From Phoronis australis (Eukaryota; Phoronida; Phoronidae), in the NCBI GenBank assembly GCA_002633005.1, contig NMRA01000397.1:333176-397175 (forward strand): a stretch of 64,000 nucleotides of DNA, read 5' to 3'. Numbering within the stretch: the stretch's first letter is position 1; every line of letters begins with the position of its first letter. Shown one piece after another: positions 1 through 11,200 of the stretch. A program made the translations under genes and the position numbers. Below the pieces are notes generated by a model. That model did no database searches and was not told where the DNA came from. It saw nothing but the letters and a program-made list of their open reading frames with translations.

Positions 1-841
1 TGTCATGCCGCGAGACGTCACAAAAGTGTAATTCTGTCGGGCAATGAAAACAAAACGTAAAAATAGTATGATATTTTGCTGAAAGTCATTATAATCATAA
101 AACGATAGACCTACTTAAAATGTAGGCTCTTGCATCACAAAAGAGTGTTGACATTCATCAAATTTCTTATAGCCCTGAGAATGGGTTTAATAAATATAAT
201 TGTGAGCGGAAAGCTCTGGCTTTTTGTCAGTTCATCTTCTGCTAAAATTCCTTTGAGTTAAACCCGTGTTTTTCCTGAATGAAATAAACTTCATTCTAAC
301 TCCACTCTCAGAGTATGTAAATTTCCCAGTGCATTTTCGAAAATTTTCCAGAGTATTAACCTCGACGGCACATTTTCGGCCTTGTTTTACTTACGTGTCT
401 TCATCAATGCCGAAAATGTAAACACTAAAAAGTGAAAATACCTAAGAAAACGATTTATCATACCCAAAGATGACATTTTAGTTACATTTTAAGACCAGCT
501 GTTTTTGGAATTCCGTTGCATGTGAACCCCGTTTAGTAGCAAACTTTGCGTCGTGCCCTTATTTTGTCTGTAAAACAGACCACCCGAGACTCCCTTTCAG
601 ACTAGCACAAGCAATTCCAACGGTCATTGCAGTTTCTGTCTTACTTCGACGGACACAAATTATCTTTGTTTGACTTATATAGTTTCTAGACAGTAAGTCA
701 AATAGGGGGATTATATTTGTAAGCGAGAAGGACAAATATTGATCATGGTAGCATAGGAGACCGCACTTGTAGCTTCAGAGTGATTGCGAAACTGACTTCC
801 GAGAAAAATGAACATTTTTGCAAGTTACCGAGACGATAAAA
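1..841. other. Non-coding flank, nothing recognised
   Basis: AT-rich sequence with no convincing reading frame, RNA gene or repeat that I can identify. An exon of a gene extending beyond the window cannot be excluded. Confidence 0.4.
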
Positions 842-1195
842 ATGAACTCTACTGATAGAAGATACGAGTTATTAACGCTGTATGTGGAGTCTGTAAGACT
901 TCAATGTAGAGGTAGTAAGCCAAGTTTCACTTCAATCATACAACACAGTTACTGCGATCGCAATGTTTTAAAACACGAATTTCTACGCTATACATCGTAT
1001 TTAGAAATTTTAGGAACATTTAAACAAAAACTAATCGCAGGAAGTGGAAGGCGCGTACAAAAATACGTGACGTTATTTTATTCAATCAGTTTTGCTGTCA
1101 AATACTTCGTGCGACCAGAAAAAAATTCATTCTGCAACAAAACGCTTGCAAAACTGCTGTTGTACATCCTTACAAGAGTTATCACCTTTATTTAA
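842..1195 (+). CDS. Small ORF of unknown function (doubtful)
   Basis: An open frame of 117 codons starting at the ATG at 842; an in-frame TTG at 818 is not a likely animal start. The product is basic, with a Lys/Arg-rich middle and a hydrophobic C-terminal tail rich in Leu and Ile. I recognise no domain or catalytic motif. No splice signals or neighbours support it, and the surrounding DNA is AT-rich, where frames of this length occur by chance. It may be a chance ORF or part of an exon. Confidence 0.15.
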   Translation: MNSTDRRYELLTLYVESVRLQCRGSKPSFTSIIQHSYCDRNVLKHEFLRYTSYLEILGTFKQKLIAGSGRRVQKYVTLFYSISFAVKYFVRPEKNSFCNKTLAKLLLYILTRVITFI

Positions 1196-2641
1196 GCATA
1201 TCCTACTCAACTTGGTTAGTGGAGAATGACTATCTACCCATAATGATTAAGTAGTTCCAGAAACCTGTCATTCGCACAAATCTGCATCAAGGTAAATAAA
1301 GGTCACTTTGTATGATAAGATAAACTTTCCATAATTCGCAAACACATTTTGAATTACAGAGTTTTCAAACGATTGATATCTTTCGAAGGCTTAATGACAC
1401 TAGTGCCTGCATTCTTTATGAGTTAGAATAAATTTATCATTCCATGAGTGCACGCCTGTGCCATTGTGAACGTGCCGTCAGCATCCATGCAAGAGAACCA
1501 GGGAGACGCCCCATATTCCAGTTAACACAAAGATTTTTTGATCATTAAATACTGATTGCTTTTACGACCGAAAACTCATTGGTTGCGACGGACTTATGAG
1601 AAGTTATTAACTTTTACCATAGCTATAAAAAGCAAAATCAGTTGTGCGTTTGTGATCAGTCCAAAAGGGCGCAAGAATTGAATTGACTTGAGCTGTTAAA
1701 GGAAATGGACTCCAATAACGGCAAAGAACATGAGACCGATTTTCTGAAGTAACTAAAAATGCCCAATTCGTTTTTAGCCTGTTAACATGGGAGGAATGTA
1801 GCTTTAATTTAAAGTCCGCGTTATGATAACTTCCGAAATGGTTAGCAATTTCATCTGTAAGCTTACCTTAAAATGTGTCGCACTGAAATGTTACCTGTTA
1901 AAATGATACCAAACCTGGTGTTGGCCTATTTGCAGATCTCAAGGAGGAGTTCCCAGTCAACTCTCTAAATCAAACTCATGTCCCACAACCCTTGCCAAAC
2001 CTCAAATTCGGAACAAATTTTGAAAATTACTTGATACAAAATCAGCTAAACGGGCAAGTGTGGCCTAAAATTTAGGTATGTTACACATCCGTAGGATACC
2101 CACCAAGAACCATGATGTCCATTCTGCCAAGTAGTGAATCCTAATTTTACCACTCCAGTGAGACGCCAATGTTGCATGAGCAGGGTATAAAACGAGGATT
2201 GATTGAAAATATCAAACCACGGCTTAGTATACTTTTCAATCTAACTAAAGAACATTGTCTGCAATAGGTAAATGAAGAAACGAAGTGAACATGTAAATTT
2301 TGCCTTGTTCAACTGTCACTGTGTATAAGGGCCACTATCCACTTGTACAACAAGGGAACAAAATTTATTCAACTACTAAATTACGACAATGAAAAAAAAA
2401 TTTTTTTTGAAAAGTACAAACTGGGTGCATTGCTCATTTTTATGAAATTGTTGATGTCAGTGGTGATGGCGATGACAATTTTAATCATGTCAAAAGATGG
2501 TGACAATGGCTACGATAGTTTATTTATACGATTTTAAGTCGATGATATCAGTAATGAAGCTCATGTCTGTTTAATGTCTATTCTTTAGGTTAAGTTAACT
2601 GAGGCTATGTAGTAGCAACAGAAAGAAGGTCGATACAATTG
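1196..2641. other. Intergenic, nothing recognised
   Basis: AT-rich stretch with only short open frames of low-complexity hydrophobic composition. No repeat, RNA gene or domain was recognised. Confidence 0.4.
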
Positions 2642-3673
2642 ATGGATAAGACGGAACAGCCTGGAAAAAGTCTCGCCATAGAGGCTGATGGTGATGCATA
2701 TAAGGGCTTCCGACACCACAGAAGAGATTTACACCTTCAGCGCCAGTCAATCAATCGGGCCGCCTCGATTGCCATGGACACCATTTTACATAAACAATTA
2801 AAACTGGCAAAAAGATTTTCCGACTTGTACGGCAGCAGATTAGAGAAAAGTGAAACAACTGAAATGCAGCGAAAATTAGATTCGATCGATTCAGAATTAA
2901 AGACTAAGAACGTTGGACATATAAATACTCAGCACATGACACTTCCAGTGGCAATTCCTATAGTGAATATGCAGTCCACAAACAAAGATGGCAACGGAGA
3001 TAGCAACAAAGACGAAAACGATGACTACGATAAAGAGGACGGTGTTGCCTGTAACAGTTACATACCACGCATTGCGCATACTGCGAAAGACATTCTGAAA
3101 AGTAAAACCTCAAAATCGACCATTATCATCACGGGCTCAAGCAGTCATAAAACCCATCCGTTATTCAGGGAAATTATGGACACCACTCGTATACAGAACC
3201 AACTGGTTGCTGACAAATTGAAACATGACGAGTTGTTTCTAAAGAATCGTGTCAAGAGGTGGAGAGCAAATCTCGCGAAAGAAAGAGAAACGTTGGCGGA
3301 CAGATTTCGTCAGGTTTCTTTTACAGATTCTGCAGATGGTGGGAAACTTGTATTGAGGAATACTCGTCCAAAATCATGTGGAGCAATAAAAGTCAAACCG
3401 TGTTCGCATGTTGCTCTAAACACGACTATCAAACGAAGCCAGACGCCGACTCTGCGCATAACAGAAACTTGCAGTGTTGAAGATGTCTTGAGAATTGTGC
3501 AGCCTAAAACGACCACGAGAGAAAAATTCCCGGTTGTAAAATCGGCAAAACCACGCTCGGCTGTTAGGTGGCGAGATGAAAAAGGTGAAAAGTCGCTAGT
3601 CACCAGAACTTTATTGCAAAAACGCCGAGCAGCGTCGGCAATAAGTTATCGGCTTAGGAACAATGTTTGGTGA
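2642..3673 (+). CDS. Uncharacterised intronless ORF, 343 aa
   Basis: An uninterrupted frame of 343 codons. I start it at the ATG at 2642 (MDKTEQPGK), because the codon just before it is TTG and is not a likely animal start. The product is strongly charged and probably soluble, with no signal peptide or membrane segment. Roughly residues 20-90 are rich in Arg, Lys, Leu and Glu and could form helix or coiled coil. Residues 115-130 are an Asp/Asn/Lys acidic run. Residues 180-225 are another charged helical stretch (KLKHDELFLKNRVKRWRANL). The C-terminal third is basic and Ser/Thr/Pro-containing, with repeated R/K-P-K/R-S motifs (TRPKSCG, AKPRSAVRW). I do not recognise the family. The composition resembles cytoskeleton- or axoneme-associated animal proteins, but that is only an impression. 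Length and non-random composition favour a real gene. Confidence 0.55.
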   Translation: MDKTEQPGKSLAIEADGDAYKGFRHHRRDLHLQRQSINRAASIAMDTILHKQLKLAKRFSDLYGSRLEKSETTEMQRKLDSIDSELKTKNVGHINTQHMTLPVAIPIVNMQSTNKDGNGDSNKDENDDYDKEDGVACNSYIPRIAHTAKDILKSKTSKSTIIITGSSSHKTHPLFREIMDTTRIQNQLVADKLKHDELFLKNRVKRWRANLAKERETLADRFRQVSFTDSADGGKLVLRNTRPKSCGAIKVKPCSHVALNTTIKRSQTPTLRITETCSVEDVLRIVQPKTTTREKFPVVKSAKPRSAVRWRDEKGEKSLVTRTLLQKRRAASAISYRLRNNVW

Positions 3674-4045
3674 GCACGTTACAGTAATCAGGAGATAAAC
3701 CTTGATGAAATAATATTATAGGCTTCCGTTTGTCGGTCCAATATCAAATTTGTTAATAGTATTTCATGTCTGGATTTTACGTCAACCTATTTTGCACTTC
3801 TACGACAGAATCCTTCTCAACTCTGTCGCAGCGTCACATTTGAAGCAAGGCCAATTCCACTTTACATACGTTAAAGGAGAATGCCACCCGATTTAATAAG
3901 TCTTTTCACTGTCTTAATCGGTCTATATCCTCATCACCTCGTGTACGGCGGTCGATCTTACCTCGCCGAGAGGTGTCGCGTTAACCTGTGAGGAAGGTGA
4001 GGAAACGACTTACGTCAGTGGTTCTTCGGCAGAGTGAGTGCCGCT

Positions 4046-4256
4046 ATGGTGTGGCGTATCGTTCCCGCTTGTGCCAACTTATGAAGCTGCGAGGAAAGCG
4101 GGTATGTCGTTTTTTCGATTGCCTCGAGAGCCCATAATGATTCGGAAGTGGCTCGCGGTAGTGAAGAGTGAATACTACGCCATTAATACCAAGTATGAGG
4201 CCGTGAAACTTATCCGTGTCTGTCAGTGGTCTGCATTTCGTCGGATCGATTGTTGA
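4046..4256 (+). pseudogene. THAP-domain fragment, frameshifted
   Basis: The start at 4046 reads MVWRIVPACAN and stops. One frame over, the sequence continues YEAARKAGMSFFRLPREP and RKWLAVVKSEYY. Together these have the look of the first half of a THAP zinc finger: an N-terminal Cys cluster, then a phenylalanine-rich SFFRLP step, then a conserved Trp. A -VCQW- stretch follows where the C-x2-H ligands would be expected, but the His is not in frame. The domain is broken by at least one frameshift and is followed by a stop. THAP domains bind DNA and occur in P-element transposases and derived host proteins. The inverted ends around it favour a transposon remnant. Confidence 0.4.
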
Positions 4257-4796
4257 TCCGTTTTTGATTGTGGAGAATTGTAGTTGGCCATGAAAACTTA
4301 AACAATCACAATTAATTCAAGGCATGAGAACCTGTTTGATAACTGACTCGTTCGTTAGGCTTCTGTTTGGTCCTCCGGTTGTAGGATGTTTTCGCCACTT
4401 TCTTTTCTCAGTCCTAACCTCGTAAGCACACCTTTTTCAGATGAGGTGCTTCTCCAAGAACTCGTTTCACTTGCGGAATTTCGCGCCAGCAAACTCAAGC
4501 GCCAGTCGTTTCGTTATCGTGCAGTTAGCCTGGGCTCACTGACCCCATGACAAGTTCAAACGGTTTTTGGAACTATTCATATGTTCCGTTGTTTGTGCAC
4601 GTTCACGGAGCCTTTCTATTATTTCTTGATCAATGAATTCCTGTGAAACCTAACAATCGACCTGTAAAGTGTTTGTCGGATGAGCTCTCGTCTAAATCGG
4701 GACTGCGAGTTGCCACGTTGACATTTATATTGTGCGTTCTGTTTCAAAATGCCATTATTCTCACCCTAACTAATGGTTATATCAAAACTGAAACAA

Positions 4797-4925
4797 AGCC
4801 TGTCTCATTAGATACAGTTTGTAATGCCTTAGAGTGTTCGTGAGTGTAAATGTTTTGAGAAGCCAAACATATGGATAAATCACTGCGTTACCATCTTTAG
4901 ATGCAATAAGTCTGTGTTTGCTGAC
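4797..4925 (+). repeat. Dispersed repeat, copy 1 (see 29497)
   Basis: About 125 bp here share a colinear series of blocks with 29497-29612, for example AGTTTGTAAT, TTCGTGAGTG, TTTTGAGA and ACTGCGTTACC. This indicates a dispersed, diverged interspersed repeat of unknown class. Confidence 0.55.
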
Positions 4926-5501
4926 ATAAAGCTGTTGTGAAACAACAACTCAGTTTTATATCCTATAGTCAGATGTTAGGGGAATCTTTATTTCGATATT
5001 CATATACGTTATTCGAATCATTGTTACTGTACAACTTTTGCGCTGACGATTCTGTGGAAGGGTAAACTAATTTAGCGGCCCCGACGAGCTAGTAAGTAGA
5101 TTTGCAGTTTTGTGGCTAATTCACCAAAATAATCAGCGTGCACATTTTTTCTTTGGCTCACTGGTATAGTCTTTCTGTGACTGAAGGTTTAGTTTCCAAC
5201 TTTGTCTGGTTTATGTTCGTGATGTCAGTCTTCAGTCCGTGCCTGATCGTGTTCCGAGCCACTGGCCGGGATAGCAAATGTTTTGTGTGTTTAGAAGTGA
5301 AAAAATCGCAAGTCTAAAATTACACGCAGCCATGTTTTCTCCTGTCTGTATTTCACGGAAGAATAGTTCGAATTTATCACCAAGCAGACCCCAAACTCCC
5401 GCGACCGATCTGCGGTAAATTGGCCTACCGAACTTAGTAGGCCACCGTAATTTCAAATACCTAAAATCCGTAACAGCAATATAAAATAACACCTTTGTTG
5501 A

Positions 5502-5575
5502 AAAACTCGATGTATTTGTAAGGGTTTTTGATGATTTTTAAATCATCAAAAACCCTTACAAATACATCGAGTTTT
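5502..5575. repeat. Perfect 36-bp inverted repeat, 2-nt loop
   Basis: Positions 5502-5537 and 5540-5575 are exact reverse complements separated by two bases. On single-stranded DNA or RNA this would fold into an uninterrupted hairpin. It lies inside the possible transposon at 3871-5779 and may be a fold-back insertion. Confidence 0.9.
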
Positions 5576-5654
5576 AAAAAACGATGAATTCTAGCGATAA
5601 GCTGACACCAATAAGCGTGCTGTGAACTGCTGAACAGACTGCATTCGAACCTCC

Positions 5655-5779
5655 GACGTCATTGGTTAATTTCAACACCTCCGTCTGCCATCAGGTGTCA
5701 GGTAAATGAGCTGTACTTGCTGTTACCGATTGGAAGTAATCAATCTAAATTGATACAAAATAGGTTGGCATTCTCCTTG
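5655..5779 (+). repeat. Interspersed repeat, copy A
   Basis: Similar in order and orientation to 23329-23465: GACGTCATTGG, then CCGTCTGCC, CAGGTGTCAGGTA, CTAAATTGATACAAAAT and finally GGCATTCTCCTT. The copies differ by substitutions and small indels, as expected for an old transposon family. The 3' end doubles as the right terminal sequence of the element proposed at 3871. Confidence 0.7.
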
Positions 5780-7104
5780 AACGCAAACAAGAAAACATTA
5801 CTTTGATGATATTGTACGATTGGTGAAACTAATCCTTTTTTGAAAACAAAGAGTGCTTATTAAATGTTGACTGACATTTGTGAAAAATCAGCTTCATTCT
5901 TTACCGAAGTGGAGCACACGTTGATTCATCGCAGCATTTCATGAATGTATACATTACGATGCCAAGCGTACTTTATTTTTCAGAGACTAATTAACAGACA
6001 TGAAGAAGTAGTACATGTTAACTTAACTCAAACCACTCGTATTTTACACTCATACCCAAAACTGCCGACACCACGAAGAAAAACAATTCAATGTAATCAG
6101 CACTCTCACTGACAGAAATTCTGCCCATAAACCACCGAGCCACAGAGGATCACATGCTTAACGTAAGGTGATATGAATTTCAAACCAATTGTATTTCAGC
6201 ACATTGAAATCAAAATTTTACACTGTCTTTTCTTCTGTTTAGCTGTCAGAAAGGTAAAAACTCAACCACTTGTCTCTATAAAAACTGTCATTAAAATTTT
6301 CTTTACAGTGGCAGGACGTTATTTCTGTTGCCTGAGCATTAACAAGTAAACAGTTTTAAAAATTCATTTGGTTAGCCAGCCATTCCAAAATTTAAGCGCT
6401 TCAATTCGATCTCAGATTATTTAGGGATTCCAACAGAATGTCAAGAATACTTCTGAGTACAGTTTGACACGATTTTTATTTCACATCAAAGCAGTTAGTA
6501 TAGGGGAAAACTGAAGCTTCAACTTTAAGTACCTCCAGACTACAATAAGTAATCGGAAACTTTCTAAAGTTAATTAACTAAACTCTAATGTTCAGACGCT
6601 CCAAGTGTCAAACTGTGAATGGTTAACTTGCAAAATTGCCCCCGCGAGACTGCAGAGTAACAATGAAACAATTAAAGTAATTGAACAACATTAAGATAAA
6701 GCAAATACCACTACCCCAAAATTATTTTCGCACTTTTTCAGTCCACTAAACTCGTCATTACCCAGAACTACCAGGTATCCAATGTTGCAGACGTCATTGT
6801 TGCGATATAGGCATTGATTTATTGTCATAAAATGTCCCAAACTACCTAATAACCTTTTAACTACATAATAATAAAGCAAAAATGGTTCCCGGTGATCAGT
6901 GCAGTGGGAACACCTGAGCTGCGTGCTCACGTTGTACCATACTGCCTACAACTTTACTTTTCATAAACCATCTAATTCGCGCTACTAACTACGTCTCTGT
7001 ATCATTCGGAAATATCAGAATTTGCTTAGTAACCTCTGACAAAAAGTATTCATTTTTGAAAGAATTGCAGGCGTCGTACTACTACGTCTGTTACAACAAG
7101 GTAA
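5780..7104. other. Downstream flank of the NRPS gene
   Basis: No gene is recognised. It includes the likely 3' untranslated region of the minus-strand NRPS gene and otherwise AT-rich unique-looking sequence. Confidence 0.5.
6818..6823 (-). promoter_or_regulatory. Candidate poly(A) signal of the NRPS gene
   Basis: On the minus strand this reads AATAAA, about 280 nt after the NRPS stop codon (TAG at 7107-7105). It is the nearest canonical signal I found downstream of the stop. Chance occurrence is possible in AT-rich DNA. Confidence 0.35.
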
Positions 7105-7751
7105 CTAATGTAAATTTCCGACGATAGCAGTCGCTATTATCTTCTTTGGGTCTCTCATCATGGTGTAGTGATCTCCGTCCACCTCAACTACTCGAACCGG
7201 CTTGGAACACAACCTTTGGGAACCGTAGTCACGTCCATGGGCTTGTATTTCAGCTAGGGTCTCGGCCAGTGGACCGTCAGTTAAGAGTTCTGTGGCGCGA
7301 ACAAATGTTACGTTGTCATTGTAAATTGCTGAAGGACTGTACGAAGCATAGTTTTTCAGAGTTCCTCGGAAAGTCGAAAGTCCGGTCTTCAAATCTTCTT
7401 CGTTTAATCCTTTCTCTTTCCACGTGTCTTCAAACCACTGTTCAAAATTGGAAAGTTGTTCTTCAGAAGACCCTTGGATTTTTTTATAAGTGTTGGTGAC
7501 AAATTCCGGGGTTCCATCGAGAAGAACTAACGTTTCCGGTGTGCGGTTGACTTGCTCAAGCTTGATCGCCATTTCAAAGGCTATGACGCAGCCAGACGAA
7601 TAACCAACCAGTGTGTAGGGTGTAGACAAATTGAAAAAAGACAACTTTTTCATTCTATTCACATAGATATCGGCAAGCTGAGATACAGACTCGAAGGGCG
7701 TGGTACCTTCCAAGAAACGGAAAGCGTAAACTGGGTGCCTCTTTAGATGAC
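7105..7751 (-). CDS. NRPS last exon: C-terminal thioesterase
   Basis: This exon encodes the last 214 residues of the synthetase, most of the thioesterase (TE) that releases the finished peptide from the last carrier domain. It carries the alpha/beta-hydrolase triad in the usual order: nucleophile elbow GYSSG (Ser at about residue 4599 of the whole protein), Asp in LLDGTP (about 4626) and His in DGDHYTMM (about 4742). The exon starts after a CTTAG acceptor (AG at 7753-7752). Joining it to the donor at 8146 completes a Gly codon and keeps the frame across the conserved start of the fold (AYVAG/HLKRHPVYAF). It ends at TAG (7107-7105). The triad looks intact, so an active TE is expected. The sequence does not show whether it hydrolyses or cyclises. 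Confidence 0.92.
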
Positions 7752-8146
7752 CTAAGAAAAAAATTATGGGATGTAAGAAAATGCACGTTTCCTGCACTTT
7801 GAATCTCAAAATACCTGCAGTATAACTTACCCTTTATTTTCACTTGATCACTGCTTGACGAAACACAAGCGTTACTGTGTGTTATTTCATTAGCCTTTCT
7901 AACTATTTTGTTTTATCAAAACATCATCATTATCACCAGAATTTGTTTTCGCCAAATGAACCGTTTTGATTACCTATAAGGATGTACACTATTATTTTGT
8001 AGAATATTCTGAGAAAAAACTTTTTAAAGCCGCTTCAAATCCTGCCATATGTAGTGATTACGTATGTGCATTCAAACTATCGATAAACCTGAGAGTAAAG
8101 GGACAGCTAAGTGAACCTTCTTAAAGCCACAATTAAACATACTTAC
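7752..8146 (-). other. Phase-1 GT-AG intron in the TE domain
   Basis: The donor reads GCTG/GTAAGT (gtaagt at 8146-8141) and the acceptor TTTCTTAG/GTCATC (AG at 7753-7752), giving 395 bp. Removing it joins two frames that encode the two parts of one alpha/beta hydrolase. This is the only coding intron I can place in the gene and shows that the NRPS sits in a eukaryotic genome and is not bacterial contamination. Confidence 0.9.
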
Positions 8147-8246
8147 CAGCGACATAGGCGTACGAAGATGTCCCACCATCACTAGCGTGAACACAGATGA
8201 CTGGCATCTTGTCTTCTTCGCCATCATTGAGACACACCAGCATATC
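8147..8246 (-). other. NRPS thioesterase domain, first part
   Basis: The 3' end of the giant exon encodes the first strand and oxyanion-side loop of the TE (VICVHASDGG), which continues in the exon at 7105-7751 after the intron. The match to the conserved VHxxGG start of type I thioesterases fixes the splice prediction. Confidence 0.88.
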
Positions 8247-11200
8247 ACCATCGTCGTTTTTCAACTGCGCGACTGCAGCAATATCTACTAGTGTTTCGAA
8301 CTGCAGTACGTCACCTAAATTGAATATCAGCCCTCTCTTTTCACCGAGAGAAACAAGACTGATAGCCTTGATCGATGTTCCTCCAAGGTCAAAGAAAGAG
8401 TGGTCAAGTTTAATGTCGTCAACTTTCATTCCAAGAAGTGTGGCCCACATGTCCCGAAGAATAACCTCTTTGTCTGTTAGTTCTTCTTTTATTTTACTAT
8501 ATTCTTGCCAAGCGGGCTTATTCAATTTTGACGGTAGATTAGAAGCAGTTTGCAATATATCATTCATTACCTTTTTGTCACAAGCCTTGATCTCGTCTAC
8601 CGGCAAAACTATTGTGGAAGTATTGTCACATTGGCACATGGTCTTAATTTTCTCCAGGATGAAGGAATTGATGTTTAGACGAGGCGAAACAAAGACACAT
8701 CTCATTTTTTCATTTTGAGCAATGAAACATTCATTCAGTTCGTCAATATCTCTCAGCTCCTCTGGACATGTATCACATTCTTTATCTGCCATGATTATCG
8801 TTTCACCGCTTCTATTTGTCTGTGCAACAACGCCAGAGAAAAATTCGTTTTCATCACTTTGATGAATAAACAACTTTCCAGGGACGCCAATCGGGCATTC
8901 ACGTCCACGGTGGTCTTTGATGCGGTACACGTGTTCAAAAGTATCTTTATAGGAAGAGTTAGTGTCGATCGATTGGACAATATCGATATTAATGACTGAC
9001 CTCATGTTGTCAGAATGTAGTATTTCGTCCAATGCGTTGTCTAAATGAGTCAGTAGTTGAAGCGCAAAATCGTCACTTATTAAATTGGCGTCGTACATAC
9101 ACTTGGCCATGAGATTTTCACCGTCGTCGGCGAATAGAACTCCCAGTGGGAATTGAACCCTCTCATACCCTTGGATGTCCGTCATTTCAATTTCGGGGTC
9201 TGCAACATTTTCAAGCGTGGGGTAGTTTTCATAAGTAACCAGGGTATCGAACAGATTTTGATCTCTTGGAAGTCCACTCCACTTGCGTATATCGGCTAGA
9301 TTACTGTGATCGTAAGCCATTATGGCGGCTTGACGGGCTTGAATATCCGTTAGCCAATCAATTAACGTTACACTTTCATCAGATGGTATGGGAATTCGAA
9401 GAGGTAACGTGTTCAACAGTAAACCAACCATATCTTCAATACCCTCTACTTCAGCGCCACGGGATGCCATCACAACAGCAAAAACCACATCAGTACCAAA
9501 AGTGCTGCAGTAGCGATCCAAAATTAATGCCCAAGCACCGTACATAACTGACGTCGTAGTCAAAAAGTTTCGTCGTGCAAATTGCTTCAAATCTCCAATT
9601 TGGAGAGAGAAAGTACGCATAACATCCCTGTCGTCTTGTTGGTTAGAATTTTTAACGATCTTTAAGTTCTTTAAGGACAGAAATCGTTTTGGTTGAAGAT
9701 TGTCTAAATAATCAGACCAGAAATTTTGCGAAACTGACATGTCATGATTCTTACAGAAATCCACAAAAAGCCGAAAGCTCGGAGCAGGTGAAAGTTCTTT
9801 CGAATGGTAAACGCATAAAACGTCTCTTAAAACAAGCGGTCCTGACCAGCCGTCGAAAAGAGCGTGGTGAAACGTCCAAATAAACCTATAAATTTCTCGG
9901 TCAATCTTCATCAGGGCAAAGCGCATGAGATCACCATTCATATTAAAACCCTTCGCCCTATCAGCTTCCACAAATAGCATTTCCTGTTCGTGTGGGTGCT
10001 CCCAAACCCCAACTTCCCACTCTGGGTTTGCATTTCGTCGAACAACTTGTCGCAACGAGTGGTTCTCGGCATCAATTACGAAACTTGTTCGTAAAGCAGA
10101 GTGATGGTCTATAACTTTGCCCCATGCAGACTTAAATCTTTCAATGTCTAGTCTCCCGGAAATATGTAAACAGTACTGCACCAAATAAGAAGATTTGTCT
10201 CGAAGGAGCGAAAAAATAAAACCCTCCTGAAGAGGCGTACAAGAATAAATATCTTCAACATCTTTGACTTTGATGCTTGCTGCTTTCAATGTGGCGTCGA
10301 TCAAGGCGAAGTTTGAAGCAAGAGATAAATTATCAGAGCTTATTTGAGTACTATCTAGCTTTAAGCATTTGACGATGTTCTCTGTTGCCGTTTTCCACCC
10401 GTCGGCCAGTAACTTAATGGTTTCTCGTCGATGAAGAGCCTTGCTAAACAGAAACAAACCTTGCAAGCAACCATTAGAAATGTCGCACTCGATGGCTAAA
10501 TTATGCGAAATTCTTTCATCCTTGCACTGGTTGTTATAGTTGTAATCGCCATCCGCACATACTTCCCACAAGCTATTCTTGCTAGAGAACTGCGTAGCAC
10601 TGCCATGGTAATTAAAAACAACATCGCATTGTTGATTGAATCTTGGATCAGAGTCCTTCTTAAGAAACTTCATGACGCCATAAGGCATGCCTTTTTGAGG
10701 AATGTTTCTGAGGCGACGTTTTATTCCTTCTAGTTGCTTCAATGTATCGTGAGTTCTGCCATCAACCACCAAAGTAACGGGATACATCACAGTGAACCAA
10801 CCGACAGTTCGAGAAAAATCTAGTTTGTCAGTCCATGATTCTCTCCCGTGCCATTCCATTTCAACGGACAACGAAGATTCTCCCATGCACTCGTTGTATG
10901 CTGTAATGAGAGCAGTCAAAAGGACGTCACTTACCGATGTATGTTCGCTACTATGCGTTCCCTTGAGGCTGAGTAGCTGATTTGTTGTACTCTCGTCGAA
11001 GCAAATTTTTTCTAAAGTGCGAGTTTGACACGTAACTTGATCCCTATTATAATCCAAGAAATCAACCTTTAGAGGACTGCTCTTTTCTAATGCCGGCCAG
11101 TCCCTGGTTGAAACGGACAGAGCGTAGTCTGACTTTAAAAACTCCGACCATTCCTTAAAAGACGTTGTCTTTTGAGGAAGGACACCTCCACGGCACAATG

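Larger units (their letters stand above)
3871..5779 (+). mobile_element. Possible DNA transposon with THAP fragment
   Basis: The segment starts with TTAAAGGAGAATGCCACCC (3871-3889). It ends with the related inverted sequence GGTTGGCATTCTCCTTGAA (up to 5779), sharing about 16 bp of terminal match. Between them lies a THAP-like fragment (4046-4256) and a hairpin (5502-5575). THAP domains are carried by P-element-type transposases. The same right-end sequence occurs again at 23465, which marks it as a repeat family. No clear target-site duplication is visible, and no transposase catalytic core was found, so this would be a decayed or non-autonomous copy. Confidence 0.35.

Noticed and set aside
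8197-8718. A 173-codon open frame opposite the NRPS gene
   Set aside because: It is antisense to a well-supported coding region, with Ser/Leu-rich shadow composition and no domain. The same applies to the other plus-strand frames between 8 and 22 kb.
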